55,560 nt of DNA from an uncultured Clostridia bacterium (GTDB lineage: Bacteria; Bacillota; Clostridia; TANB77; CAG-508): positions 1-55,560 of the forward strand of contig CANRGE010000008.1 in NCBI GenBank assembly GCA_947630065.1. Reading direction: 5' to 3'. Within the stretch, counting starts at the first letter, position 1. Each line of letters starts with the position of its first letter. The notes beneath the pieces are model-generated. The model was not told the DNA's origin. It did no database searches and was given only the letters and a program-made list of their open reading frames with translations. The position numbers and the translations under genes are program-made. Positions 22,901-35,674 of this stretch are shown one piece after another.

Positions 22901-25900
22901 TACATTTTCAATTATTATTCTAGAACCATCACCACCATTATATATTTGAGTACCACACTCACTTGAAAAATTACCTCCTGTAACAATTGCATTTGCCAAA
23001 TAGGCCTCTGTATACAAACCTTCTCCAGCTTTTATATTTCCACCACTTATTTTAGCTAATCCTCCTATTTCTTCTACATTAATTGCTCGAGTAGCTGTTT
23101 CTGACATATCTATATTTCCTTGTTCTTCTAGACAAGTAGTTCCTCCGCTTTTGGTATTAATTCCTGTTGTCCATCTTATATTACTTGTTATCGTTCCTCC
23201 TTTTATCTTTAAGTATCCAGCATTTATTATAGCTGAAAAATATTTACTATTACTCCACATTCCTCCTGCCGATCCTTGCTTTTCAATCATAATTGTCCCG
23301 CCACTTATTGTTAAATTTCCTTCTTGTTTTTTAGCAAGTGTTACATTAGTTATTCTAAATTCATCTTGTGTATTTTCATCACACCAATCACGTTTTTCAT
23401 ATTTAAAATTTAAATAATATTTTTGTCCTCCAGCAAGATCCATTTTGTATGTAGTAGATGTAGTATTATCACGAAACTCATATATATAAATTATTCTACC
23501 ATTTTGCATATCACTATCCGGTTCATTACTAATAGAAACGTAACCATGTCCATATACATCATATCCAGACCAGGCATTTGAAATATCTGCACTTACAGAT
23601 AATTCATATTTACCAACATAGTCTGTCAAATCTAATTCTAAATATCCCTTTGCTGTAGTATTTAAACTTTCTGTTCTTGTATTATTAGTGTTAACTAATA
23701 AGTTTTTTTCTTTATCATACTTAAAACCGTACTCATCATCATCATTGAATTTTTTTACATTTTCTAATTTTATATCTACAAGTTTTGGTTCCCCAGCATC
23801 TTCTGTGTTTTCTATATTTTCTGTTCCATTATAAATCGTATGAGTCGTTGTACTAGTTATCTTACCTTTTTTCTCATCACTAGAATCAATAATTTCCAAA
23901 TCTCCATAATTTTTTATAACATAATCTGATGATGTAGTAGTTAAGGTTTTCCCCTCTAAGTCTAATATAAGATGTTTTTTTGAATCTATTACAACTGACG
24001 CTGGTTTGCTTAATGTTTCTTGTACTAGTGATACTACAACAGGTTTCTTATCACTTTCATAACGATCTCCGTGCTGCTTCTATTGCTTGCTCTATTGTAG
24101 AAAATGTTGCTTTTCCTATTCTAGCCTCTATACCAGATATTATAGCTAATATAGCAACTTGTTGTGTACTATCTTCGCCTTCTTTAATTGAAGTATCATA
24201 TGCAGCTGGCTTGTCTGTTACGTTACCTTGAATTGCAAGTGGAGTAATTCCCTCTTCTGCAGTTGCAGTAATTTTTCCATCATAGAAATTAAATGTTCCT
24301 CTATTTACTATTCCCCTTGTTTTTCCATTAATAGCTGGTTGTGTTATTGATAATTTTCTTTCGTCAACTCCGAAGAGTTAATGTTCCACCTTCTTCTACT
24401 AAAATTGCAGTTGAGTATTGGCTTGATATTGAACCATTTATGCTGGTTGTTCCATCTTCAAATGTGTTTAATATCGTTAATGTAGATGTTCCGTTTACGG
24501 TTATCGTAGGTTTGGTTTCGCTATTATTGTTTACTGTAAATCCATTTAGATTTATGGTTATATTTTTACTGCCTATATCATTATTTTCATTTGTGATTTC
24601 TGCTATTATTTTGATAGTTGCACTTGAGCCTTCTGTATCTGGGCAGGCTGCTATGGCTTTACGTAGGCTTGTATATTGTTTATGTAGTAATCCTTCATAT
24701 CCGTCTGATACTTCAACAATCTCTGCAACATATTTTTCTACAACATTTTCAACATTTATTGGAGCTATTTTACAATTTTCGGCTGTGTCCCATATCCATA
24801 TGTAATATTCGCCATTTTCGTGAATTCCATCTATTGTTCCATCAACTTCTAATTGCGGGGTTTCATTTCTATGTGCATCAATATCTTCTTTTGTTAGGCT
24901 TGTGTCTGGATATATGTATGTATCAGGTTCGATTTCATTACTTGTACTTATTCCATATTTTACAATTCCAGATGCATTATCTTTTAATTTTACTTTTATT
25001 ATTGATTCATTATCTTTATCTTCATTGTCCTCATTATATTCAATTAGTTGAGGTTCTTCACTGTCTATATTTTTTACAATTTTCTCTGTTTCACTACTTT
25101 CCTTACCGTTCTTACTTGCTTTTGCGTAAATTGTGCCATTATCTGATATATTGGCCTCTACTGAATAGTTTTGCCATTCTCCGGTTTGACCTATTCTATA
25201 TTGAATTTGCATGTCTGGATCTTTAGATTGTTGTGATATTTTTACTTCTCCATTTCCATTTGCATCATGTAAGTTTGCCCAGAATTGCCCTTCTACGCCT
25301 ATATCTTGTTCTTCTGAATTTTCTATATTTATTATTTTGGCTATTATATTTTCTTCTTCATCAACTTGTAATTCGAGTGTCATATTTTCTATTGTTTTAA
25401 TGTAATCTTCGGTTACTTCTAGGTTTTCTATTAATACTTGATATTTCTTGTTTTTTTCCATATTGCTAAAGTCTACTATAACACCTTGTCCACTTGTGTG
25501 AAAACTTCCATCTTCATCTTTTTTTATTGGTTCTCCTGAAATTAAATTTAATATTTTTATTTCTAATTCTGATTTTTTAGTATTTTCTTCACTTTTTTCT
25601 GGATTATCGTTATCTCCTGTTTCTTCATTTTCTCCTGTTCCTACATCTTCTCCTATTCCTTCATCTTCTACTGCACCTGTTTCTTCTTGACTGTTGTTTT
25701 CTTCATATGTGTCTGTAATATCTGTAATTTTTAATTTATTGCCTTCTGTAACTGCTTCTCCTTCCTCTGTTATTATATTTAATTCCATTTGCACATTATA
25801 TTTATTATCATTTTGTGTTTCTGTGTTTTCTTCTTGTTCTCCATCTATATTACCTGATGTTTCCCCTGATTTATCTTCAGTTTCTCCATTTTTCTCTGGG

Positions 25901-26118
25901 TCTGATCCATCTTCTTCAATTTCATCTGACATTTCATTTAATATTTTATTTAATATACTATTGCTACTTTTCACTTGCTCTATTTTAGTTATTGCCTGCT
26001 CTACTCTGTTTCTCAAAGTATTAAAATTACTTGCATTTGCTATTGTTACACTTGCAATTATTGAAAATATTATAATTATACAAATCAATATGTTTCTATA
26101 CATTTTACGTAATTTCAT
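16898..26118 (-). CDS. Giant B: secreted beta-helix surface protein, about 3,072 aa, read through two +1 shifts
   Basis: Paralogue of giants A and C with the same order: signal peptide, helix, acidic linker (richer in Glu, with repeated EETG/EDVGTGE), Ig-like part, long beta-helix modules and a C-terminal Cna-B-like domain ending in MTTD. The first frame (26118-24364) stops at TGA two codons after CGG at 24372-24370. The second frame starts at GGA 24371 and runs 100 codons to another CGG at 24071-24069, then to a stop at 24059-24057. The third frame starts at GGA 24070 and is open for 2,390 aa to 16898. Total 582 + 100 + 2,390 aa. The junctions align residue for residue with A and C. The initiation region is almost identical to A. 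It lacks the terminator hairpin seen after A and C and is followed by fic. Confidence 0.78.
24069..24072 (-). other. Second +1 frameshift site in giant B (GCA CGG AGA)
   Basis: The middle frame reads GCA GCA CGG AGA TCG TTA TGA. The homologous continuation skips the C: GCA GCA (C) GGA GAT CGT TAT GAA. This gives EAAGDRYESDKKPVVVSL, aligned with DAAGKTVGEDGTQVEIVL in A and DDVGKRYGKDGNPVEITL in C, which are read here without a shift. Confidence 0.8.
24370..24373 (-). other. First +1 frameshift site in giant B (CTT CGG AGT)
   Basis: The zero frame reads ACT CTT CGG AGT TGA. Skipping the C gives CTT (C) GGA GTT GAC GAA, and the product GTLTLGVDERKLSITQPAI matches A and C at the same place. CTT-CGG-A resembles the yeast Ty1 +1 site CUU-AGG-C: Leu codon, rare Arg codon, Gly in the new frame. 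Confidence 0.8.
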
Positions 26119-26302
26119 AACTTTCTACCTCTCTTAATAACTAAATATTTATATATATTTTTTTTATTTATATATTTTATATATTTATATTAAAATAAAT
26201 ATATATATAACTCAATAGCACTAATTGAGGTAATTCTTCTACTCTCTTACGGATTTACAGATACCAGGTTTTTATTACATTTTGTTGAAATTTTCTTTAC
26301 AG
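26119..26302 (-). promoter_or_regulatory. Promoter and conserved leader of giant B
   Basis: The -35 box CTGTAA (26302-26297) and -10 box TGTAAT (26279-26274) are 17 nt apart, followed by the conserved CTGTAAATCCGTAAGA block. A hairpin CTCAAT-N7-ATTGAG (26211-26229) is intact only in this copy. The AT-rich stretch is longer here than in A and C. Confidence 0.65.
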
Positions 26303-26332
26303 CTCTGTTATCATGTCACTCACACAATTATA

Positions 26333-26362
26333 AAATGAGCAATTGTTATCAATTGCTCATTT
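26333..26362 (-). terminator. Terminator hairpin overlapping the stop codon of giant C
   Basis: The same 13-bp stem and TTAT loop as at the end of giant A. The stop TGA (26351-26349) lies at the loop. It sits 30 nt before the giant B promoter. Confidence 0.65.
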
Positions 26363-29300
26363 GTTCATATGTAACATTAAAATCAGTCATTGGTACATCT
26401 TCCCAGTTACCTTCTGCTGTTTTTCTTTGTACTCTGATTTCTTCTAATGCATATTCTATTTTTACTGATCCCTTGTATACTGGGATGTCATGGAAAGTTC
26501 CTGAATTGTTTCCTATTATTTCTACTGTTAAATTATTACCTTTTTTATCTGTTACTTCTTGCTTCTTTCCATTTACAATTTTCATTAATTGTATTGTTGA
26601 TTTGTAATTTTGTGCTTCTTCATCTGGCATTTCCCAGACTTTCTTTACAGTTAATGATCTTGTTTCTACATTTGCAGTATCGTTTAGGATGTCTAGTATT
26701 ATTCTGTCTGTTGTATATATTGTTGCTTTCACTGGTCCTTTGGTCCATATTGGTTTTTCTGTGTCTAGTTTTATATTTGGAGTTTGTACTGCTGATTGTA
26801 ATGTATCTTGTGCTTTTTGTAAAATATTTTCTGCATTTGCTTTTAGTGCTTTTGCAATAATATATATATCACCTTCCAATGTCTGTTCTTTTGTTGCAAC
26901 GTCATCATCTATTTTACCATCATACCAATTCAATGTTTTTTCATTCTTTATGGCTTTTGTTTTTCCTAATAAAACCGGTGTTATTCCTATTATATGTCCA
27001 TCTTTAGTTCCAATGGTTAGAATTCCCTTATTTGTTATGGCATATCCATTTGTATTTTCTATTTTAGATTCAGTAATTATTTCTGGTTCATCATCGCCTT
27101 CTTCTTTTGGAACCTCTTCAGTGTTATCTTCTGTATCCTCTTCTGTATTCTCTTCTAACTCAGTTTCATCTACTATAGTTAATTCACCATTATTTATTAT
27201 CATGGCATCATCAATTGCACCTGTTATATTATTTCCATTTAAATTAATTGTAATTCTAACACCTTCTGGTATTGTTATTTGATTTTTTATTTCTATTTCT
27301 GTATGTACTAATACCCTTCCTGAAATATCAATAGCATGCTCCATTGCAGATTCAAAATCATCAAAGTAAACTCCTTCTACTGATACTACCTTTTCTATTT
27401 CTGAATCAATTCCTAAAATTGCAGTAGTTTCGTTATCTTCATATAAAATCTTGTAATTTTCTGGTTTGTCTTTTACACTACCATTAATAGCTTGTTCAGT
27501 ACCACGTATTATACCATCATAAAAGTCAAATTCTCCTGGGTTTATATGCACACCATATGTTGAGCCTGTTACTTGTGGTTTACTAATAGATACCCTATCT
27601 TCTTTATTTCCCATTATGAATATTGCTTTGTTACCATTGATGTAAACACCCACACCTTTTTTTGACTCTACTGTTCCATCTAATAGCGTAAATTTTCCGT
27701 AGTATAATGTGACTGCATTTCCTTCTTCATTTAATATGCTTCCATTATACATTGTTACATTAGCATTTTCGTTATTTAATATTAAACTTGCAATTTTTCC
27801 ATTATTTATAACTATTTGACCACGATTATCTATAGTGCCAAAATTACCTTCCTTTATAGTTAATGAAGTAGTTGAGTCTCCTATGTAAATTGAATCACTG
27901 AAATTTCCTTCTGTTATATCTATTTGTGATGTATTTAAAAATATAGCATAATTAAAATCTGTTAAATTACCATCTTTTATATTTAATATTACATTATTTC
28001 CATATACGCCATATACAGCACCATCTCTTGAACGATTGGTTGTATTTCTTTCAAAATTATCAATATTAATTATAACCTTTTCATTATTATTACTATTCTT
28101 AGAATAAATAACATATTGATATGATTGATAAGCCCATGGTCCATCAACACCTATATTATTAAATGCCATATTCTTTATATTTATAACTCCTGATTTCTCA
28201 ATATATATACCATACTGATAATCTTGATATGTAGTTGAATTTAAAATAATCTCACCATTATTCCAATCTATGTTTCCTGTACTATTAGTATATATTGCAT
28301 ATTGTGGGTTTGATGACTGATTTGCCTCTATTTTACCATTTTCCCAAGTTATAGAGCCTTCTCCTTCATTATAAATACCATAATTTCTTCCTCTATCTAA
28401 TAATATATTTCCTTTTTTCCATGTTAATGTACCCGTATTATTTATCACTTTAATATAAGTACTAATACAATTTAAAGAATCATATGTACCTCCATTAACT
28501 ACCAATTCTTTTTTATTATCTATAAACACTTTTGAGACACCTAATATCTTTCCATTACCACTATCACTATTATCTGTTAATGTTAATTTTCCATTATTAG
28601 TAATTGTATTGTCACTAGTTGTTTCTAATTTATATCCATTTAAATCTAATACTACATTTTTATCTGTTGGAATTGTTATGTTTTCTGAGCTAATCATATA
28701 CATATCAGCTATAACTTTTATTGTGTGTTCATTATTATCTAATTCATTTATCACATTTTGGACATCTTCTATAGTTTTATATTCTTCATTGTCTATCTCC
28801 ATTATTGCGATGTCTCTTAATGTTGCTGTTTCTATCCCATTTCCTTCGTCTATATCTTTTACTATTTGATATCCTTTCTGTTTATCTGTTATATTAGGAT
28901 TGATAGATTGTCCTATTCCACCTATTATCTTTCCATCATAAAATTTAAACGTTCCTGTATTATATACTCCATATGTCTTACCTTTTATTATTGGCATTTC
29001 TTGGCTTGGTGTTTCAGTAGATTGACTATCATTCTCATTTCCTATGTTTAACTCTCCGCTTACATTGTACACTCCATATGAAGAATTACTTGTTATTGTT
29101 CCATTAGTTATATTAATAATACCTGTTTCATTTGATTTATAATTATATATAGCATATGACCCCTCAGAAGTTATCGTACCCCCATTTATATTTATTGTAC
29201 CTTTACCTTGATAATTACCATTATATATTGCTTCTTGTCTACTTGTTATTTCACCACTGTTAATATTAATAATGCCACCACTATAATTATTTAGTGCATA

Positions 29301-32300
29301 ACTATCATAAGAACTACCTGTAGACTTTATTTTTCCAGATGTTATGCTTATTTCTCCAGTACTATAATTATAGATTCCACAATAATAACTTGATATTTCT
29401 GCATTTTCTACTGTAATTTTACCAGTCCCTTCATTATATACTGCTGTTGATGAACTTGCTGTTATATTTGAATTTTTACCTATTTCAATTGTTCCTTCTT
29501 TTACATTATACACTGCACTTGAACTACTATTACTGGTTGATATGGTTATATTTTTCATACTTAAAGTTTCATTTCCGCTATTATATACCCCTCGTGCATA
29601 TGAGCCTGTTGTTTTTATATTTATCCCTTCTAAGACTGCTTGTCCTACATTTTCTATTCCATATCCATAACTACCACTTGTTGTAATTGTTCCTCCAGTT
29701 GTTGTAATTGTTCCTGCATTGTATACACCATATCCATAGCTATTATTTGCTGTAATTGTTCCTCCACTAATAGATAAATTTCCATTATCACAGTTATTTA
29801 TAGCATGACCATATGTACCTGTAAATTTAATTGTTCCTGATTCTATTTTTAATTTTGCATTTTCTTTATTTTGTATAACATATTTATTTGAATTACTTGA
29901 TCCTTTTGCTCCATTTTGAATGCTACCTAAAGAGCCCTCTTCAGGAGTTTCTTTAGAATCTTTTATAGTTAAATTTCCGTTATTTGCGATTGTACAATCA
30001 GATGCACTTGTCATAGTACAACCATTTATATCAAAAATTACGTTTAGGTTCTCCTTTAATGTCAATGTTTCTGATGTATCCATAGAAAAATCAGCTAATA
30101 TTGTCACCACATAATTATTTGATGTATCTAGTTTTTGCAATTCATCTTGACATTCTGACAAAGTTGCAAATTCTTTTGGTTCAATGCTGTTGTTTTCAGC
30201 TTCAAGTTTTAAAATATATACTTTTTTTAATATTGCACTTTCTGTTTTATTTTCATCATCTATAGTTTTAACTACTTGATATCCAACTTCTTTGTCTGAT
30301 ACATTACCATAAATAGATTTGTCCTTAGGTCCTGTTATTATTCCATCGTAAAAATTAAATGTTGCATTATTATATACTCCATATGATTTTCCTGTTATAT
30401 TAGGATTTTTTATATTTGGTTCTTCACCTGACTCTGGTTCTGTTTTTATTATTTTCTCTCCTACAGTCAATTCTCCATAACGATTGTAAATTCCATATTC
30501 ATTTCCTGTTATTACTGCTTCTCCAGTTACGTGTATTATTCCATTTGTATTTCCTCTTTCATTAGTTACACCATGTGAATTCTTACTAGTTATCTTTCCA
30601 CCACTTATATTTATTTTTCCGATTTCTCTATAATTATAATTATATATTGCTTCTCTATATGATGTCATTTCACCGTTTGTAATATTTACAGTTCCACCAT
30701 CATAATTTTCTATACAATTTGCACCACTTGAGCTTGATGTTACTGTTATTGTTCCTCCTTTTACCTCTATTGTTCCTGTAGTTGAATTATAAATTGCGTC
30801 ACTGCTTGAAGTTGTTATTGTTCCATTATTTACTATAATTTCACCTGTACTATTATTATATAATGCTGTAGAAGAAGTAGTTGATATATTTGTTTCTCCA
30901 TCTATAATTACTTTCCCTTCTTTTTCATTATATATAGCACCTGAACTACCTCCTTTTGTTTCAATCTTTGTCCCATTTATTGTTATATCCTCTAAGCTAC
31001 TATTATGTATTGCACGTGCATAACTTTTACTTGTTACTATTTCTCCTCCATTAGTATCAATTTTGCCTTTATTCTCTATAGCATATATGTAAGTTTCTAT
31101 TGTATTTATTGTTGCATCATCTATTTGCAAATCGCCTTCATTATATATTACTCTTTTATATTCATTGCTTATTCCTGATGCAGTAGCATATATTTTTACA
31201 CCTTTACCTAAAGTTATCTTACCTTTTTTAGTTACTTCCCCATTCTCTGCTTTTTCTATTGCATTATATATAATTGTATCTCCTGTTGAATTTATTATAT
31301 TATAGTCATATGTTTGTTCTTTTGCACTATCTACTATTTCTAATGTTCCATTATTATATATAGCATCTTTCGCCATAGTATATATTTTATGCCCATTAAG
31401 ATCTATTTTTACATTTAAATTTTCATTAATTTTTATCTGTTTTGCTAAATTAATATTTTTCAATAGTTTTATAGTTATTTGTTCCCCTTGTGTATCAGCA
31501 TTGCATGCATCTATTGCTTTTTGTAATGTTTCATAATTTGTTCCACTATCTGAATTTCCTTTTATTAATTCTACCATATCATCTGAGTTTCCTAATATTA
31601 GGACCTCACGTTCATCTGTATTTTCATCTTCTTCATCATATATACCATCAACTAATTCGTATCCATCTTCCAATTCATTAACTGCTACTGCTATAATTTT
31701 ATCTTGACCTCCTATAAGCTTTCCATCGTAAAAATTCAAATTCATTCTATATGAACGAAGATTCCATTGTGAAACTGCAGATTTTAAAATTGGTGTATTA
31801 TTATTAACTTCTCCATCTTTTGTTCCAATATTTATAGTTCCGGCGGAGTTAACCATTTCTATTGCTTGGTAATTAGTTGATTCTAAAGTTGCTCCCTCTT
31901 TTACATTGATTGTCATATTTCCAGTATCATTTGAATAAATACAAGCTCCTGCAGATTTAATTTTTGTATTTCCTTCTATATTTACTGTTCCAACATTTAC
32001 ATCTATTGCTTGTCTTTTATTTCTCGTAGACTCATTATTTAAATTACAATTTTCGATTGTTAAGTTTGCTGAATTACTACAATCAATTAACACACTATCT
32101 CCAGTTGTAGTAATTTCGCTATCTTTTATGTAATATTTTATATCTTTATTATTATAATAGTTATAAAAATTTATTGATGTATTACTAATTGTTATGTGGC
32201 ATTCATCTATAAAAAAGTTACAATGATAATAATCACGTATACTTCCATTTATTGTCGAACTATTTAACTCTATATTTCCTTCACGACCATAATTAAAAAT

Positions 32301-35300
32301 TGAATAATAGCTCGTATTATTAAGGGTACAATTATTTAATACGATATCTGAACTATCCGCTTCTTTATATACATTTGTTGATTTTGGATTTTCTAGAGTA
32401 ATTCCATTTAATTCAATATAAGAACCTCTTCCACAACTATCTACTTGATAATATGAATCTGTACTTAATTTTCCACCTGATATATACATATTTGACATAC
32501 AGTCTCCTGTTATACATGTATAATATGCTAATAAATCTCCTCCCGTTATTTGGGTTAAACTAGCTTTACCATATGCATAAACTGCTTTACTTGAATTAGA
32601 AGATGTCATATTAAAAGTTCCGCCACTAATATAAGTTGATCCACCTTCTAGTGTTTTTATTCCTGAAATTTTGCTACCTGTTCCTTTTATATTACCACCT
32701 TTAATATATACTATTCCAGCATTTTCTATTGATGAACGCTCAGCTTTATTTATTTCAATGCTTCCACTAGATAACGTCAAGATACCATTTAGCTTTTTTT
32801 CTAATTTTATACTAGTTATTTTAAATTCATCATTACAACTTACATTACTTTTATCACCTTTTATGTATTCTAGATTTATATAATACTTTTGTCCACCCGC
32901 AATATTTAATGTTTTTGTTGCTTTGTCTTTATCATTCACATGTATCAATTCGTAATGATACGCACTTGAGTTAAAGATGCTATCTGGCTTATATGATATA
33001 GTTACATATCCATTTCCATATGCAGTATATCCTAAATAATAAGTGGAAATTTCTGCATCCACTGTTAGAGTATAGTTTCCTACGTAATCTGTCATATCTA
33101 GTTCTATATATCCTTTTGCATATGTATTTAAACTATCATCATGGTTATTGTTGGTATTTTTTAGTTCTTTAGTGTCTTCATTATATTCAAAACCATATTC
33201 ACTATTATCCCCATCAAACCTTTTTATACCGCTTAAATTAACATCAATTATCTCTGGTGTATATTTCTCTTCTGTATCACCTTCCTCATATTTTTTTGCA
33301 GCATTATAAATTGTACTATTAGTTGTACTAGTTATTTTTCCTGTCTGTTCACTACTTTCATCTACTATTTCAAGTTCTCCATAGTTTTCTATAATATAAT
33401 CTGATGCTGTAGATGTTAGTGTTTTTCCATCCAAATCTAATTTTATTTTTTTATCTGCACCTATTACAATTTTTTCTGTTTTGTTAACCACCTCTGGAAC
33501 TAATGTTATTTCTACAGGGTTTCCATCTTTTCCATACCTTTTTCCTACATCATCTATTGCATCTTCTATGTTTGAATAGGCTGTTCTTCCTATTTTTGCT
33601 TCAATATTAGCAATTATAGCTAATGTTGCTATTTGAGTTTTTGTTTCTTCATCGTCAGTATTTGTTACCGCTGTGTTATAGGCTGTTGGTGTATCTTTTA
33701 CCCTTCCTTGAATTGCAGATACTTTATTACCAGTCAGACTTGTTGCAGTTATCTTTCCATCATAAAAATTGAATATTCCATTTTCTGAAATTACAACACC
33801 TTTTTCATTTCCAATGACTGCTGGTTGTAGTACTGATACTCTGTTATCTAGTATTCCGAAGTGTTAAGGTTGCATTTTCCTTTACAAATATTCCAGATGT
33901 ACTTTCACTTGATATTGCACCTTGTGTTTTAGTTGAATTATCTTCAGCATCTATATTTATTACTGTTAAACTAGAGCCTTCATTTATAGTTAACGTTGGA
34001 TTTTTCGTGCTTTTATTATTTACTGTAAATCCATCCAAATTTAAGGTTATTTCTCTATCAGTAATTTCATTATTTTCATTATATATTTCAGCTAATAATT
34101 TAATTTTTGTTTTTGCCGCTTTAGGACTTGCTTCTATTGCTTCACGAAGAGTATGATATTGGGTTCCATTTAATGTTTTTGACTTCTCTTCATCTGAAGT
34201 TTCAACAATCTCAGCAACCATTACTTGTTTGACTACTGTAACATTTATTGGCTCAATTTTACAATTTCCTGCTGTATCCCAAACCCATATGTAATAGTCT
34301 CCATTTTCATATATCCCATCTATTTTTACATCTGCCTCTAACTTTGGCTCTGTATTTCTATGTTCTAATATATCTTTTTCAGTTAATTTATCATCTGCCA
34401 TTATAATTCTATCTGGCTCTTCTGTATTACTCTTGCTTATTCCATATTTTACTAGTCCAGAAGCATCATCTGTTATTTTCGCAGTTATAACTGCTTCTCT
34501 ATCATTTGCACCATTTACCTGATTAATTTCACTTATTTGTGGTTCCTTTCTGTCAATATTATCTACAACCTTTATAGATATGCCACTTTCTTTTCCATCT
34601 CTAACTGCTCTAGCTTCTAAGTTTGTATTTTTTTCTATTGACGCTTCACCTTTATAATCATTCCATTCTCCATCTTTTTCTGTTCTATATTGAATTTTTA
34701 TATTTTCATCTTGAGCATCTGGATCTATTTTCAAAATTCCGTCTTTACCTGCTTTACGCAATTTTGCAAAAATTTCACCAAATCCGCTTGTTTCTCCTTC
34801 TGCTACAGGTGTGGCTTCTGTGATTTTAGCGACTATATTTTCATCTGTATCTATGTATACCTCTAATACCAAACTTTCTATGTTTTTAATATATTCTTCT
34901 CCTACTTCTAGATTCTCTATAAATATTTGATATTTTTTATTTTTTTCTAAATTTGTTAAATCTACAATTGCGCCTTGATTTTCTGTAATAAAAGTTCCAT
35001 CGCTTTCTACGCTTATTTCATCACCTGTAACATAATCTAATATACGTATATTTAACCTTTCTTCTCCTTCTGTTTCTGAGCCTTCATCTGTATTTCCTTC
35101 ATTTTCTTTGTTTATATATTCTGTTTTATCTGTAATTCTTAATTTATTATTTCCAACAATTCCTGTATAATCTTGATCCAATATATTTAATTCTACTTGA
35201 GCATTATATTTTTTTACATCTTTAATATCTCCAGTTGTCTCTGAGCTATCTTCGCTTTCTTCACTTTTTTCTTGGTCTGTTTCTTGATTGGTTTCTTGGT

Positions 35301-35517
35301 TTGATCCATCTTCTGCAATTTCATTTGACATTTCATTTAATATTTTATTTAATATACTATTGCTACTTTTCACTTGCTCTATTTTAGTTATTGCCTGCTC
35401 TACTCTGTTTCTCAAAGTATTAAAATTACTTGCATTTGTTATTTTTACACTTGCAATTATTGAAAATATTATAATTATACAAATTAATATGTTTCTATAC
35501 TTTTTACGTAATTTCAT
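26349..35517 (-). CDS. Giant C: secreted beta-helix surface protein, about 3,055 aa, read through one +1 shift
   Basis: Paralogue of A and B. The N-terminal frame (35517-33844) has the signal peptide (MKLRKKYRNILIC..., NAS), helix, acidic linker, beta domain, chitobiase-tail-like segment and Ig-like domain. It ends at TAA three codons after CGG at 33858-33856. The +1 frame opens at GGA 33857 and runs 2,502 aa to 26349, carrying the beta-helix modules. These have many rungs such as GIYNYSTGEISITSGKI and closures of the type TFxFYDGxIxG. It ends with the Cna-B-like domain and MSN. Total 553 + 2,502 aa. In the +1 frame there is no start codon with a ribosome site for more than 350 nt after the junction. 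Extracellular adhesion or matrix function is inferred from architecture. Confidence 0.8.
33856..33859 (-). other. +1 frameshift site in giant C (CTT CGG AAT)
   Basis: The zero frame reads ACA CTT CGG AAT ACT AGA TAA. Skipping the C gives CTT (C) GGA ATA CTA GAT AAC, and the product ATLTLGILDNRVSVLQPAV matches A and B. The heptamer core is again CTT-CGG-A. Confidence 0.8.
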
Positions 35518-35674
35518 AACTTTTTTACCTCTCTTAATAACTAAATATTTATATATTTATATTAAAATAAAAATATATATAACTCAATAGTACTAATTGG
35601 GGCTATTCTTCTACTCTCTTACGGATTTACAGTTGCTAAGTTTTTATTACATTTTGTTGAAATTTTCTTTACAA
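35518..35674 (-). promoter_or_regulatory. Promoter and conserved leader of giant C
   Basis: The -35 box TTGTAA (35674-35669) and -10 box TGTAAT (35651-35646) are 17 nt apart. The leader keeps the CTGTAAATCCGTAAGA block but differs just before it (TTAGCAA instead of TGGTATC in A and B). Confidence 0.65.

Noticed and set aside
16898..23899. CRISPR array, because of many short repeated motifs
   Set aside because: The repeats are coding, degenerate and of irregular spacing; they encode beta-helix rungs. No cas genes are present.
24057..24373. Sequencing or assembly indels as the cause of the shifts
   Set aside because: Not excluded without reads, but the sites are not homopolymers, occur at homologous positions in three diverged paralogues, and all involve the same inserted base in the same context.
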